Shown: one piece after another, positions 1 to 11,456 of the stretch
How positions within the stretch are numbered: position 1 is the stretch's first letter
How the letters are laid out: each line of letters begins with the position of its first letter
Source of the DNA: Epiperipatus broadwayi
Lineage: Eukaryota; Onychophora; Udeonychophora; Euonychophora; Peripatidae
Reading direction: 5' to 3'
DNA: 64,000 bases
Assembly: GCA_028023455.1 (NCBI GenBank)
Contig: JAQFVV010000071.1
Location: 5,286,650-5,350,649, forward strand
The notes under the pieces: model-generated
What the model was told of the DNA's origin: nothing
The model's database searches: none
Seen by the model: the letters and a program-made list of their open reading frames with translations, nothing else
Position numbers and translations under genes: made by a program

Positions 1-74
1 ATCTGAGAACAAAAACTTTATAATTCAGTGGTCTTGATGGTTTCTTTGTATTGTGAGACTCCAATCAACAGTAA

Positions 75-260
75 AGTTAACTCTTGGAATTTCTGATACC
101 TGTATAATACTGACATTTTCAGATGATTTTTAAAGTATTAAATCAATATAAATTTTAGTTCCAATTTTTGCCATTAATTAAACACAAAAGTGGCAAAATG
201 CCATTATAGTTAGCTGCGAAAGAGTAAAGAAAAGTGAAAAGCAATAATAACATCATCAGA
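75..260 (+). repeat. Family C dispersed repeat, copy 1
   Basis: This stretch resembles 5755-5945 in the same orientation. Both contain a GATACCTGTATAA-like segment, a TTTTCAGAT segment and a TTTTAGTTCCAATTTTT-like segment in the same order. Both lie upstream of a family A foldback element (at 411 and about 6485). No coding capacity or terminal structure is visible. I do not recognise the family; an old non-autonomous transposon or part of a larger mosaic is likely. Confidence 0.45.
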
Positions 261-410
261 ATGAGTTTGAATGCATCAGACACACCATTGACAAAATTAC
301 ATAGGATATAAATGATGTAACACAGCCAGAGCATTAACCTCTAGTTATACTAGAGTTTAAAACCATACTTATCGCTAACATTACAATAATACTTCATTTA
401 CAATCTAAAC

Positions 411-632
411 AAGGCAAAACTCTCCAGACAGTAGTGCCACCCTGGGCCAACCAGAGTAATCAATGGCTCTCAGATCCATAGCTCCTCATTGACGAAGGCC
501 ACAAGCCAGAAACTAGTCTGGGGATATTGGATGAGTGGGTACTAGATAGGGATTTTATGCACAAGCCTTCTGGCATCCATTGATTACTTTGTTTGGCACA
601 GGGTGGCACTACTGTATGGAGAGTTTTGCCTT
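411..632. mobile_element. Family A foldback element, short copy
   Basis: The left end reads GGCAAAACTCTCCAGACAGT and the right end is its approximate inverse complement, CTGTATGGAGAGTTTTGCC. The inner arm also mirrors: an AGAGTAATCAATGG segment on the left against CCATTGATTACTTTG on the right. The middle is asymmetric because part of one arm is missing. At least five related copies occur in the window (6485, 15248, 15764, 20905, 22085). The structure, with long inverted arms and no ORF, fits a non-autonomous foldback or MITE-type DNA element. No superfamily can be assigned and no target duplication was established. Confidence 0.75.
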
Positions 633-1296
633 GTTTAATAACAATTATTTGCTAGTATGAGATAGTGGTCATGTGATGTTTAGTCATTTACAGTCTATTT
701 ATGATAATATTCTTCATTTTCAAAGCATGAAAATTATAATTACTATTGCTATTTATAAAGCATTTAAGGAAATCATATAATATTAAAAGTTAAATGGTTA
801 AAAAAAACTAACTTTTCCAAAACTACTTTGCTTGTTAAAAGTTTAAATCTTAAAATTATTCTTCTTGAAATAAATAATGATTGGAATTTTTTAAAAAATA
901 GCTTCATTGATTGAAAATAAACACTTTTTTTGTGTGGACAATTTATGATTGTTATGGAAATTTTTAAAGATTTTATTTGGTTTTAAAAAAAACTTGTGAA
1001 GATTCAGAGATACGGTATTATTTACTTGAAGTAAAAGTTTTTGAAAAGAAGTTGCAGTCTTTTCTTTCAAAATCAAAAAATATCAGTCAAATTGCCAATC
1101 ACTGAAAATAATGATTGAACGACATGCTACTGATAATCCAAATACTTGAAAATCATACATTATAGATGTGTTGATATGAAAATTTTAAGATGTCAGCCAA
1201 ATATTTAACATATTACAATATGTCTTTCTTTTTAACATGATATTGGAATATACGTTTTAAAAATATAATAACATATATATAAATGTGTGTGATAAT
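633..1296. other. AT-rich stretch, nothing recognised
   Basis: Low-complexity AT-rich sequence with only short chance ORFs. No repeat relationship to the rest of the window was noticed. Confidence 0.5.
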
Positions 1297-1630
1297 ATGT
1301 TGTCCTATTACCATCATCTATTATTAAATGCTGATATCTAGAAAAGTTTAAACTTTATTCAAACTTTTCATATAGAAAGAACTGTTAGTAATAACACACA
1401 AATAGACAACACAGATTCATGATGTTTCGAATGGCATTCTCTGCTCTTCTTCAGACATTGCTGGCCTGACCATTCAAAACATTATGCAATCTATTAACCT
1501 GTATTGTCTATTTTTGTGTTACAACTAACAGTTGTTTCTATTTGAATATTTTAAAATTTTTTAGACATTGAACATTTAACCATAACTATTGAGATTAGCA
1601 ATAGATGATGGAAATAGTCCAATATATTGT
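1297..1630. mobile_element. Family I foldback element, copy 1
   Basis: This is an imperfect palindrome. CCATCATCTATTA near 1311 is mirrored by AGATGATGG near 1602, and an AATAACACACAAATAGACAA segment near 1391 is mirrored by TTGTCTATTTTTGTGTTA near 1504. On the minus strand, near the centre, it carries CTGAAGAAGAGC followed by CATTCGAAAC. A second copy at 59.7-60.8 kb has the same arms and the same central CTGAAGA/GAAAC motif, and is split there by a LINE insertion. No coding capacity is seen. Confidence 0.65.
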
Positions 1631-1699
1631 CACATCTAAAATACCATCATCACAAATCTTCAAAAAATATGTGTGTGTATTTGTTAGTGTATCTAATGA

Positions 1700-1995
1700 T
1701 AGTATATTTCTTTAACATACTCATAACCTGGCTTGGTAACTTAAAACAATTTTCAGTTTCCAATCAGGATTAAGATTATTCTGTTGGGTAGCTTGCAAAT
1801 TCAAGTCTAGTTAACCATCCAACATTGGGCAGTAGAAGAGAATCTATATAATTTTCTTTAGAGAATAAATAGAAAATGAAAGTCTAGTGCATAATTTCTT
1901 CATTATTCTTCTATGAGATAGGGTTGAAGAGATCTTTTCTTGATAACTACAAACTTCTAAACTTTTTATGTACTTTTGCTCTTTTATATAAATTA
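1700..1995 (+). repeat. Family W ancient dispersed repeat, copy 1
   Basis: Several blocks match 33270-33570 in the same order. These include AATTCAAGTCTAGTTAACCAT, a TTAGAGAATAAAT-like block, TTCTTCATTATTCTTCTATGA, TTGAAGAGAT, and a TTTTGCTCTTTT block. The similarity is strongly decayed, so the element is old. No ORF, TIR or poly(A) tail was found. Alignment is needed to fix the borders. Confidence 0.4.
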
Positions 1996-4397
1996 CAGTT
2001 TGATTTGCAAGTTTCTGCGGTCACAATTTTGATACCATCCATTTCAGATAAATACTTTAATTATTATTAAAGATAGTGGAAGGTCTTCAATCAGAGAAAT
2101 TTCTGTTATTGCACCCATTTAAATCACACTTGTACAGCTGTATGCTGAAATATTTCACTTTTTTTTTTAAAAAATGGTAAAACCACATTCTTTTGAATAT
2201 TAATTTATTAATTAATAAATAAGAAGAGAACAATATAATCAAGTAGACAGCAAGGTCAAAATATTTTCAGTGCTACCTCCATGTGTTTGATGTCTCCAAT
2301 TCTTTGTGATCAATTTTGAGACTATTTGAAAGACTACTTCCAAAAAAAAATTCAGAATAATTAAAAGTTGATTCTTTTGAGGAATTTATTAGCCTTTTCT
2401 GAGTATGAAATATGCTCTTTCATTGTGTCACAGCTTTAACTCATTTTTAACTGCTATTTTAATGTTATTTTACCAATTTTTCCAAGGAAAAACTAATGAA
2501 TAATGCTGCCACCTTAAGATTTTTTACAGCTAATAAATGAATATTTAAATAGTAATGAGATAAAGTCTGCCTTCCAGGACACTGATTGCTGTTTCTTGTT
2601 CTCTCCACAAGAGAGTGCCTATCAACAATTTTGAGTTTTATTTCTTCATGTTCATTTTCAAAGTGAAACATATGTTTTAGAACCTCTTTTTTACACATTT
2701 ATTATTTTTTTACAAAAATATTTGAAATTTTAATTATTTTAGAAGAATATTTCATATTTTAGTGGGAAATATTTATCTTTACATGAAGGCAAATTGATAA
2801 GTAAAACCAATAATGTATGGCTGTAATTTATAATTGGTTGACAAACCTACATTTTATATTTACCACTATAGATTATTTTTATTAATTATAAATAGAAATT
2901 TATTTCTTAAAAACTTTTATTTACTTTAATGATCTAATGAATTATTAATTTGCATTTTAAATTAAACTAAAACAAAATTTTTAAATATAAATATATATTT
3001 ACTGCTGATTCTGTAATTTACCAATTAAAAGTTGAACTTTAATTCAATCTGGCAATAAGGATTTTGAACATAAAAAGGGTTAAAATTTATGATTATTTTC
3101 AAACAATAATTATACATATTTGTTTTAAACATATATGTTTTATTTTTAAAAATAAAAGGTAATTTATTCTAATGTAATGATAACTATGCCCTTGTGAAAT
3201 TGATCACTAAACATCATTACTGACATTGTGTAGGATCTTTTGAAATATTCTACAAATTATTAAGCAATATCAATAGTGTAAAGCAGAATTTGATAGATTT
3301 GTCAGAGATTAACTTTTATTTGTTTGCATTGTAAAATAGACTTTTCCTGCCAAATATTGAATGATAAAAATTATCATTTGTTCTTATTGCAAACTATTTT
3401 TTTCAATATTTGCAATGTTCAAATATGATTTTTAATTTTTTTTCATTTGTAAACATATTTCCATCAAATCAAATCCAATGTATTAGATTCTATTTTCCTA
3501 AAATTAAAAGTCAAACAATTTGCAAACAATCTCATCAGAAAAAACAATGGACCTGGTGTCCTGTAGAAAGGTTAATAACTATTACTGATTATTTACTTGT
3601 CTAAGTATTATCATATAATTTTTGTTCTAGATGTAAACTTTAAATCTGAATTAAAGATTAATTTAGTCAAATACAAATGTGAAATTATTCGACATCTTGT
3701 TTTCCATGTGTAATATCTTTTTAGATTCACTTAAATTATTCATTAACTAACTCCTCCCACTCTGTTCAGTTATATTTGCAAAGTTTGATTTTTACAATTA
3801 AACTTTTATTCTATATCATATTTTGATAATCTTTATATTATTTATTACAAGTACAAGTTCACAAATGAAAAACATTCTAAAAGATAATATTTGAACTTTG
3901 CAAACAGAAAAATACAAAAATGAAATATGTAATAAGAAGAAATTTTTTCTTAATGAGTTATTGCTGTATTAAAAACATGTTGAACAAATTGTTTCTTATT
4001 TGAACTCTATTTTTAAAATTGGAACAAATTATTGTTCAGGTATCATAAAGCAATGAAATTCTGCTTTAAAAATTTAAAATTGCATTTATTATTATTACAT
4101 ATTAATACAAAAAATCTCCTGCATGGGCATTTGTGCAAGCATCCAGTGAATCAATCATAATTTTTGCTTTACCATAATTACAATTTTATTTGCCTCAAAC
4201 AAACACTTTCAAATATATCTAGTTGTAATCATATATCTGTTTTGTTTAAAATAAATATTTTAAAAATATGTTGATAAAAAAGCATAAATGGGCAAATAAA
4301 CTGTGGAAAATTACAATTATTCCAAAGGTAACAAAGGAAAAAAGTTTGATCTTAAAACTTGGAAACAAATAATCTACCAATCAATGATAATGATAAT
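1996..4397. other. AT-rich region with decayed D-family pieces
   Basis: Most of this stretch is featureless AT-rich DNA. Around 2015-2060 there is a CACAATTTTGATACCATCCA segment resembling family D, which is better preserved at 25380. Around 3565-3790 there is a decayed plus-orientation D copy, recognisable by TGTAAACTTTAAATCTGAAT and TTCCATGTGTAATATCTTT. Nothing else was recognised; the short ORFs have low-complexity, asparagine/isoleucine/lysine-rich translations. Confidence 0.4.
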
Positions 4398-5658
4398 GAA
4401 TAATATTTCTGTAGTGTGATTTTCACCACACCACTTTCACACAAGGTAGGGATTGATTTCTACCCACTTCTAATATCTTGTGGAGAAAGATAATCATACA
4501 TATATGACCAGATGTGAAAAAGATGTATGATACCCAAGATGCACATTTCATGCTGAGCCAACCCTCATCATTTGACCCAGATAACAATCTTTCACATATA
4601 TCTTTATAATTTTTCAGTATGTATAGATAGAAAATTACTACAGTTTAATTGATATGTATCAAATTTACTGTCCTCACAACTTTGACACAAACCACTTTAT
4701 GGAAGTATATTAATATTTTTTTTAATTATTCATTAGACCAAAGATTATCCACTTTATGAATAATATTTCTGTAGTGTAATTTTCATTACACCACTGTCAT
4801 GCAAGGTAGGGAGTGGTTTGTGAAGGATGTACTCTAAAATATATGACTGAAGACATGTGAAAAAGATATATGATCACCAAAATACACACTACATGCTGAA
4901 CTAGCATTCATCAATTGGCCCAGACCACAATCTTTTACATATCTCTTTATCATTGTTCACTATATGTAGATAGCCAATTACTACAGTTTAATTGATGTAT
5001 CAACTATACCTTCATTAAGTGATTTGCAGAAAACTTCACAAGTTTTAATGCTTATCAATTAAACTGTAGTAATTGGCTATCTAGATATATTGAACGATAA
5101 TAAAGATATGTGCATGCAAATGTGATCTGGACCAACTGATGACTGTTGGTTCCACACAAAATGTGCACTTGGTGATCATACATTTTTTCACATGACTTTG
5201 GTCACATGTTTATGATTGTGCACCTCTACAAGATGTTAAAAGCATATAGAAAACTCTCTATCTTGTGTGGGTGGCATAGTGAAAATAACACTACAGAAAT
5301 ATCATTCATTAAGTGGATAATCACTAATCTAAGGAATGACTAATAAAAATTGTTAATATATTTTCATCAAGTGGTTTGTGTCCAAGTTGTGAGTGCAATA
5401 AGTTTGACACTTATCATTCAAACTGTAGTAATGATAAAGTAACAATGATACAGATATGTGTAAAAAATTGTAATCTGGGCAATTGATGAATGCTGGTTCA
5501 GTGTGTAATGTGCATCCTGGGAATCACATTCTTTTCAAGTCTTTGGTTATATTTGCGTGATTACATTCCTGCACAAGGTAATAAAATTGGATAGAAATCA
5601 TTCCCTACCTTGTGTGAGAGTGGTATGGTGAACATTACACTATAGAAATATTATTCAT
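4398..5658. mobile_element. Family B double palindrome (four arms)
   Basis: Four related arms are arranged forward, forward, reverse, reverse. The forward arms begin with GAATAATATTTCTGTAGTGT at 4398 and about 4757. The reverse arms end with its complement at about 5311 and 5658. The centre is near 5028, where AATTACTACAGTTTAATTGA faces TCAATTAAACTGTAGTAATT. Each arm contains a GCTGAACCAGCACTCATCA-like core shared with family G. The link between the two forward arms, containing TTATTCATTAGACC, is mirrored between the two reverse arms. The whole block is therefore one large palindrome built from a tandem duplication. No protein is encoded. Confidence 0.8.
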
Positions 5659-5754
5659 CAAGTAGATAATATCAGGTCTAGTGATTGACTAATATAAATT
5701 ATTAATGGTGCTGTCAGTTTCTTAGTATTTTGATACTACCAATGAGCAGTAATG

Positions 5755-5945
5755 CTAGCTCCTTTGATATTTTTGATATCTGTATGACAATGATATCTTC
5801 AGATTTTTTTAAAAACTAATAAATTACTATACATTTTAGTTCCAGTTTTTCTATTAAATGAACATAATATTGGAAAAAATAATACTGTAGAGAGCATAAA
5901 AGTAACAAATATGGTAATGATAGCAGTACCATCATAATCCATTTT
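5755..5945 (+). repeat. Family C dispersed repeat, copy 2
   Basis: This is the partner of 75-260. It shares the ordered blocks TGATATCTGTATGACA, CTTCAGATTTTTTTAAA and TTTTAGTTCCAGTTTTTCTA. It lies just right of the family B palindrome and left of a family A element. Confidence 0.45.
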
Positions 5946-5984
5946 GGGTTATACAGTTGATCATGAAGAAATTAAAACTCCATT

Positions 5985-6190
5985 GCACCACAAATTCTTG
6001 AAACATATAAAAGATGTATCTAAAAATGTAAATGAGGTAGTTGCATCTCTTGCTTGACCAGACTTTTTCTTTTGACCTAGGTCACAATCTATTGCATCTA
6101 TCTTTATCAGTAATTCAATATATATTTGTATCAATTTATTACAATTTGATTTACAAGTGTATTAAATCAGTATAAACTATTTGAAGTAAA
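5985..6190 (+). repeat. Decayed single arm of family B
   Basis: A weak family B arm is visible: AAAGATGTATCTAAAA, then GACCTAGGTCACAATCTATT, then ATCTTTATCAGTAATTCA, in the same order as the intact arms at 4398-5028. No mirrored arm was found next to it. Confidence 0.4.
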
Positions 6191-6484
6191 ACCTACAAAT
6201 GAGATATTTTACTTATTGTTACATTGATGATAAAGTCAATCAATCTCTATATAATATATGTTTCTGCATCAATCACTCTTGGCAACTGCTATGAGAGATG
6301 ACTAAATACCACTAATATCATCTATTTGATGTTAAAAAATGGTTGAATATGAAGCATGTCCTGTGCAAACAATCTCAGTTTTTACCAATGTAGTAATAAA
6401 TAAAATATTATGTAATTTATAGATGATGCTTTGAAGAGTTTATATTGAATTAATATATTATAAAGTGTACTCATTTATTATTAT

Positions 6485-6772
6485 ATATCACATGATCACA
6501 ATTTCTTATGCTTGCTTGTAACTGTTATTAAAACAGGCAAAACTCACCATACAGTAGTGCCACTTAGTGCAAGCCAGAGTAATCAATGGATGCCAGAAGA
6601 CTTGTGCATAAAATCCCTATCTAGTGCCTTACTCATCCAATATCCCCTGACTAGTTTCTATCTTGTGGCTTTCATCAGTGAGGAGCCTTTGATCTGAGAG
6701 CACTGCACTTAGATCTTAGCATCCATTGATTACCCTGGCTGGTGTAAGGAGAGTTTTGCCTGTTTTAATATT
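6485..6772. mobile_element. Family A foldback element, copy 2
   Basis: The left arm starts with a CACATGATCACAATTTCTTA sequence, followed by TAAAACAGGCAAAACTCACC. The right side ends GAGAGTTTTGCCTGTTTTAA. The interior carries the family hallmarks GTGCATAAAATCCCTATCTA and GAGGAGCCTTTGATCTGAGA. A 61-residue ORF across it is incidental, because the same stretch is broken in the other copies. Confidence 0.75.
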
Positions 6773-7017
6773 ATGTATACTGACGTATTTTAAATATGTA
6801 GAAATATCTGTTATATATTTTATTTTAAAAAAATCACAGTCAAATGATAATAGTAACCATGAAAATTATAAACTGTAAATGTGTTTTGGTTTCAAAAGTG
6901 GAACTTCATTCAAGTGCAATCATTTGTTTTTATGTAGAAATTACAGTAAATATATACATGTTTACAGAAACAAAGTCTCATAACTTTTCTTACTTTTCTT
7001 AGTTTATAATAGTCTTT

Positions 7018-7180
7018 TTTGCATTTGAAAGAGGTTCTCTTTTTGAATGCAAAAAGCATTTACAGTTTACTATTTTTATTGGCCAAATGTCTATTAATCG
7101 ACTGACTATGGATATTTCTATAATAAAATGTAACAAATATTTCCACATATTTAAAAATATTTCAACTATATAATCTGCTA
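7018..7180 (+). repeat. Family E direct repeat, copy 1
   Basis: TTTTTGCATTTGAAAGAGGT, then TTTTTGAATGCAAAAAGCAT, then TTTTTATTGGCCAAATGTCT recurs in the same order at 7748-7885. Each copy also contains a small hairpin, TTTGCATTT facing AATGCAAA. A B/D-family copy lies between them. The origin is unknown. Confidence 0.6.
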
Positions 7181-7289
7181 AGAAAATTATTAATTTATAA
7201 CATTTAGTTATTGATGGAAAAGACTATTATAATAAAGTAAGTAAGGAAAGTTGTGAAACTTTTTCCTTAAAGTTTAATGTAACAATTTA

Positions 7290-7690
7290 CAATAGATAAA
7301 TACTCTTCATATAATACAGATATATATGATAGATGGTGACCTGGGCTAACTGATGAGTGCTGGTTCAGCATAAAATGAATCTTGGGAGTCATTTGTCTTT
7401 TATTGTATCTTTATTTATATGAATTTAAAAAGAACTGGGGAAGTAAGGAGATGTTTAATATATCTATAGAGATATTACACATGGAAAAGAGAAATGTGAA
7501 TAACTCCATATGTCTGTATGTTAAAATTTAAAAAATCAGATATGTTAATGTTTAACCGAGGCTTAAAGTTTATATCTGTGCTAAAGATAATCTCTAAGTT
7601 AGTAAATGATTAGTAATAATAATTATTGTATTTATCTGAGGTGGATCTTGTCAAAGTTGTGAGTGGAGTGAGTTTGACAGTTGTAAATAA
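7290..7690 (-). mobile_element. Family B/D element, reverse-oriented copy
   Basis: The stretch 7423-7680 is the reverse complement of 25380-25628 with good identity by eye. Landmarks include CAAAGTTGTGAGTGGAGTGA, ATCTGAGGTGGATCTTG and ATAGAGATATTACACATGG. The left part, near 7328-7380, carries the ACTGATGAGTGCTGGTTCAG core shared with families B and G. No coding region is visible. The element is flanked by the two family E repeats. Confidence 0.65.
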
Positions 7691-7747
7691 AAATGTAACA
7701 ATTTATATATATTTACTGTAGTGTTTTTTCTTTATATAATAACAAAA

Positions 7748-7885
7748 AATTGCATTTAAAAGAAGTTCCCCTTTTGAATGCAAAAAGTTTTTACAGATTT
7801 TTATTTTTATTGGTCACTGTCTATTAACATCTGACTGTGTAAAATACAAAAAAATAGATATTTCCATGTGCTTAAAATATTCAAC
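7748..7885 (+). repeat. Family E direct repeat, copy 2
   Basis: This is the partner of 7018-7180, with AAAAGAAGTTCCCCTTTTGA and GAATGCAAAAAGTTTTTACA in the same order. It is followed by a short (AT)n run near 7902-7921. Confidence 0.6.
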
Positions 7886-8153
7886 AGCATTTGTTAAAAA
7901 TTATATATATATATATATATAACAAAACTCAAATTGTGGGACTATTTCTATGCAATAATTAGTTATATATTTAGCAATGGTGTTACTAGGAAACCATCAA
8001 AATATTATTGACAATCCTAGCTAAATTATTTTGTTTTAGAACTCAATAATAGTTTTTTTGCCTTGAGTTTAATAAAAAATTGTTCCACACTTCACTTTGT
8101 TTACATCATAATAAATCCATAAAAATGTTGAATCTTATATACATATAAATAGT

Positions 8154-8803
8154 CAAAATAAGAGTCATAGATCACATGACCCTATCTCTTAAACTTGTAA
8201 GTTATAAACAATGAGGATTGCCAATTCCTCTACAAGCTTTATGATAAATGCTTAGCCAGAGCCAGCACTTAAAATATCTCTGTCAGGACCCCCCCAAACC
8301 CCTGACCATGGTTTCATGCTTTGGCACTCCTTGGAGAAGTGTCAGGGTAGGTTCAGACACTAGATCTCAAAATACCAACCCAAAGCCAAGCACTTATCTA
8401 AATGTTATCTATTGAGTGGAAAATCTGAAATTTTCAGACATCTACATGACTTCAAACCCAGCTATACAACTCAAATAGCTATATGGGGCTGATAGATCTT
8501 CAGCCATACCATATATTAGTAGTCTTAGAAATATAAAATTGCATAAGACTTATGGCAGAGACTATAAATACTCAAAATAAGAGTCATAGATCACATGACC
8601 CTATCTCTTAAGCTTGTAAGTTTTAACCAATGAGGATTGTTCTCTACAAGCTTTATGATAAATCCTTAGCCAGAGCCAGTACTTAAAATATCTCTGTCAG
8701 GAATCCTCCCAAACCCCTGACCATTGTTTCGTGCTTTGGCACTCCTCAGAGAGGTGTCAGGGTAGGTTCAGACACTAGATCTAAAAATACCAACCCAAAG
8801 TAA
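8154..8803 (+). repeat. Family F tandem repeat, period about 419 bp
   Basis: The block starting CAAAATAAGAGTCATAGATC at 8154 recurs at 8573 with high identity over about 230 bp. Shared landmarks include AGCCAGAGCCAG, CAAACCCCTGACCAT and GGTGTCAGGGTAGGTTCAGA. The first unit continues with about 190 bp that is not repeated after the second, so this is 1.5 copies of a roughly 419-bp unit. It is noticeably more GC-rich than its surroundings. It may be the edge of a satellite array or part of a transposon with internal repeats; no protein was recognised. Confidence 0.8.
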
Positions 8804-9840
8804 ATATGTGCATTCATTCATGAATAGCAACTTGAAAATGAGTATATACATTCTATTTCATGCAAAAAAAAACAAAGATATAAAGATAAAAAATACCTAC
8901 AGAAAAAAAAGTTAAAGATTATATTCAGAATTGCTGTGCATATAATAAAAATAGATTGTATGTGAATTGTGTGATGGCTATACAAACTACTCTCTGAACC
9001 ACGAATATATCCACATACAGAACATGTTGGTCTATTCTTCTCTTTGTAAGAGATGTTGTGATATGTTTTAATTTCTTTAGTGGCAAACTTTTCATTTTGA
9101 AAAATCCAGCAACACCATATATAATTATTACTTTCCTATGCATTCTATTCTTAGTCATATTCTTCTAATGCAAACAATCAATATTAAGATTTTTAATATG
9201 GTCTTTGAAATAATCTTTATAATGCAAATAGAGTCTCAGTTTCCCATTAAAACCATAATCAACTTCCTAAATATTGCTTTGGAAACTTTTCACTACTTAT
9301 TCATCTTAAATGTCCAATCCAGTGAACATGTTATTTTGTAATAAGGGACTGTATAGCATCCTTCCCACCAAATTGGATAATGTATTGTTTGATCTTATGG
9401 TCTTGGCATGACATTTTTAGAAATTTTACAAAACATCTCTTTATTATTATCTGTAAATTACAGCAATAGGCAATCCAAGTCTTATTTCCATATAATAAAT
9501 TGGGGTAAATAACAGTTCTATGTACAGTTAACTTACCTGGAATAGTTATTTCTCTGTAATAAAATACTCTACCTTTTAATTTGTTAAAAGCTGCAGTACC
9601 GCATTGGAGTTTGGGTTGTATCTCACCATTTAAGTTTATCTTGCTATTTTAAAATTGCCAAAGTATTTAATTTTTTTTTTATATTCTCAACTTAATAACT
9701 ATCCAAGCTAATAAATGTTAATGATTTCTTTCTGTCATTGTAGGATAGAGAAATTGAGTTTTAAACATTAATTATTAAATTAAAATCTTTTTATAAGATT
9801 TGAAATACAGGCATTCTTATACCTGGAACTTAATTGTAAA
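8804..9840. other. No feature recognised
   Basis: AT-rich DNA with two short overlapping ORFs on opposite strands near 8925-9341. They have no recognisable domain or convincing splice context. I see nothing to support a gene here. Confidence 0.4.
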
Positions 9841-10050
9841 TATAGGGGGTTTGAACTCAGACTTTTAAGCAACCTTCAACTATCCACACTATCTCATACT
9901 ACTGATTCACAAGATCACATGCATGTAGAAAAGATAAATAATTATTTTATTTTTTCTACATGTGTGCAGTTATGTGTATCACTAGTATGAGATAGTGTGG
10001 ATAGTTGAAGGTTGCTTGAAAGTCTGAGTTCAAATCTCCTATATTTAAAA
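9841..10050. mobile_element. Family G foldback copy with tRNA-like box B
   Basis: The left arm includes GGGTTTGAACTCAGACTTTT and the right arm includes AAGTCTGAGTTCAAATCTCC. Between them, CTATCCACACTATCTCATAC is mirrored by GTATGAGATAGTGTGGATAG, with a loop of about 30 bp centred near 9945. In the plus orientation GAGTTCAAATCTCC resembles a pol III box B (GGTTCGANTCC), and TGGATAGTTGAAGG a weak box A. The spacing is too short for a normal tRNA. It belongs with 13111-14314, 26102 and 54480. Confidence 0.65.
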
Positions 10051-10600
10051 TCTTTATATGTAATATTCAAAATATTAAGTACATTCAATAGACCATCTTC
10101 GGAAATGGCAAAAATTGTACAATCATTAAATTTGGATTCTAAGAAAATAAAACTTATTTTCAGATTTAATTGTTTCAAATTAAAAATTCCACCACCAAAC
10201 CCATATAGCATCATGGTCCCTGATTCATTAAATAGTCACTAAAACACTCCAAAGACAGTTGTCATAAAAATGGGGAACAGTGTAGGAGCAGGTACATATC
10301 TTTATTTTTCACTAGTTTTTATTTCAAATACCTTAGATTTTCCATCAGTATTAGTAAAATTTTCTCTCATTTAACATTAAGTAGATGCTATATAATATGG
10401 ATATCTTTTAATGGAAGAGATTTATTATCAAATAGTGATGTAGACCTATTTGATTAATTTAGTGAAATGGCTTGACCAAATCTATAAAACCAAGATATAA
10501 ATTTTGTTGTTGACACTTTTCATTTTATTTGCATTTTTATGGCAACTATATATATATACATTAAATTTAGAAAGATTAATACTGTAGGCAATAGGTAATA

Positions 10601-10678
10601 TACAAATAAGCAAGTAAATAATAATTAAGGTGAGACAATTTTGTCTCACCATAATTATTATTTACTGGATTATTTGTA
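10601..10678. mobile_element. Near-perfect hairpin, loopless MITE-like
   Basis: TACAAATAAGCAAGTAAATA on the left is mirrored by TATTTACTGGATTATTTGTA on the right. The centre, GGTGAGACAATTTTGTCTCACC, is perfectly self-complementary, so there is no loop. The arms are about 39 bp with very few mismatches. This may be a recent tiny foldback element. No related copy was noticed in the window. Confidence 0.65.
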
Positions 10679-10800
10679 TTTATGTACACCCACATATATA
10701 TATATATAGTAGATCTTAATTCTCTAAAACCATGCCGTCTCTGACAATCATTCAACTGTGACTGGAAACAACTCATTCAATAAAATGACTTGAAAGTACC

Positions 10801-11002
10801 TTATAGTGCAGTGTTTCTCAACCTGTGGGTCATGACCCCTTTAAGGATCAAACAATCCGTTCACAGGGATCACCTAAGACCATTGGAAAACACAGTTATG
10901 AAGTAATAACTAAAATAATTATAAGGTTGGTGATCACCACGACATAAGGAACTGTATTAAAGGGTCACAGCATTAGGAAGGTTGCTAGTCACTGTTATAG
11001 TG
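10801..11002. repeat. 8-bp target-site duplication of the SPIN-like MITE
   Basis: TTATAGTG occurs immediately before the CAGTG left terminus and immediately after the CACTG right terminus, without mismatch. This fixes the insertion boundaries exactly and shows the copy was made by transposition. Confidence 0.93.
10809..10994 (+). mobile_element. SPIN: SPIN-like hAT MITE
   Basis: This is a 186-bp non-autonomous hAT-superfamily element. The left end CAGTGTTTCTCAACCTGTGG and the right end AGGAAGGTTGCTAGTCACTG are the characteristic imperfect inverted termini. The interior has GTCATGACCCCTTTAAGGAT, CACCTAAGACCATTGGAAAA, CAGTTATGAAGTA, GGTTGGTGATCACCAC and GGAACTGTATTAAAGGGTCA in the order I remember for the SPIN (SPACE INVADERS) MITE. 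It is flanked by a perfect 8-bp duplication TTATAGTG at 10801-10808 and 10995-11002, the expected hAT length. It encodes nothing and would have depended on an autonomous SPIN transposase. Published SPIN hosts include several tetrapods and a few invertebrates such as Rhodnius and Lymnaea. Confidence 0.93.
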
Positions 11003-11456
11003 AATGACAAAGATATTCTATGTTAATTATTGTAATCTTGCGTATTTCTTTCATTTTTAAAAAGTGAAACAAAGCAACCTTAAGATAAGCTGGCATAACA
11101 TCATGGGTCCATGTATTTTTTAAAAATTTCCAAGATTTTTATAAATTAACATATCACCACAGTGTTTTAAAATTTTCTCATATGTCTCATCAGGATTTGC
11201 AATTTTTCAATTTTTAAGATGAAAAAGAACTGATTTTAACTTTACTTTGTCGGCAATCGTTATCAAAGTCTAAATGAGTACTTAAATGAGATATATCATT
11301 AAAAGATGTCAACACATTTATTGAAATCATTGGTCAAAAAAAAATATTGAAATAATAGAATGTCGTCTATAGATTCAAAATGATTATGTAACCGTTTTCA
11401 CTTCCATAAGTTACTTCTAATGGATCGAAAAAGACTAAAAAATAATAATAATCATT

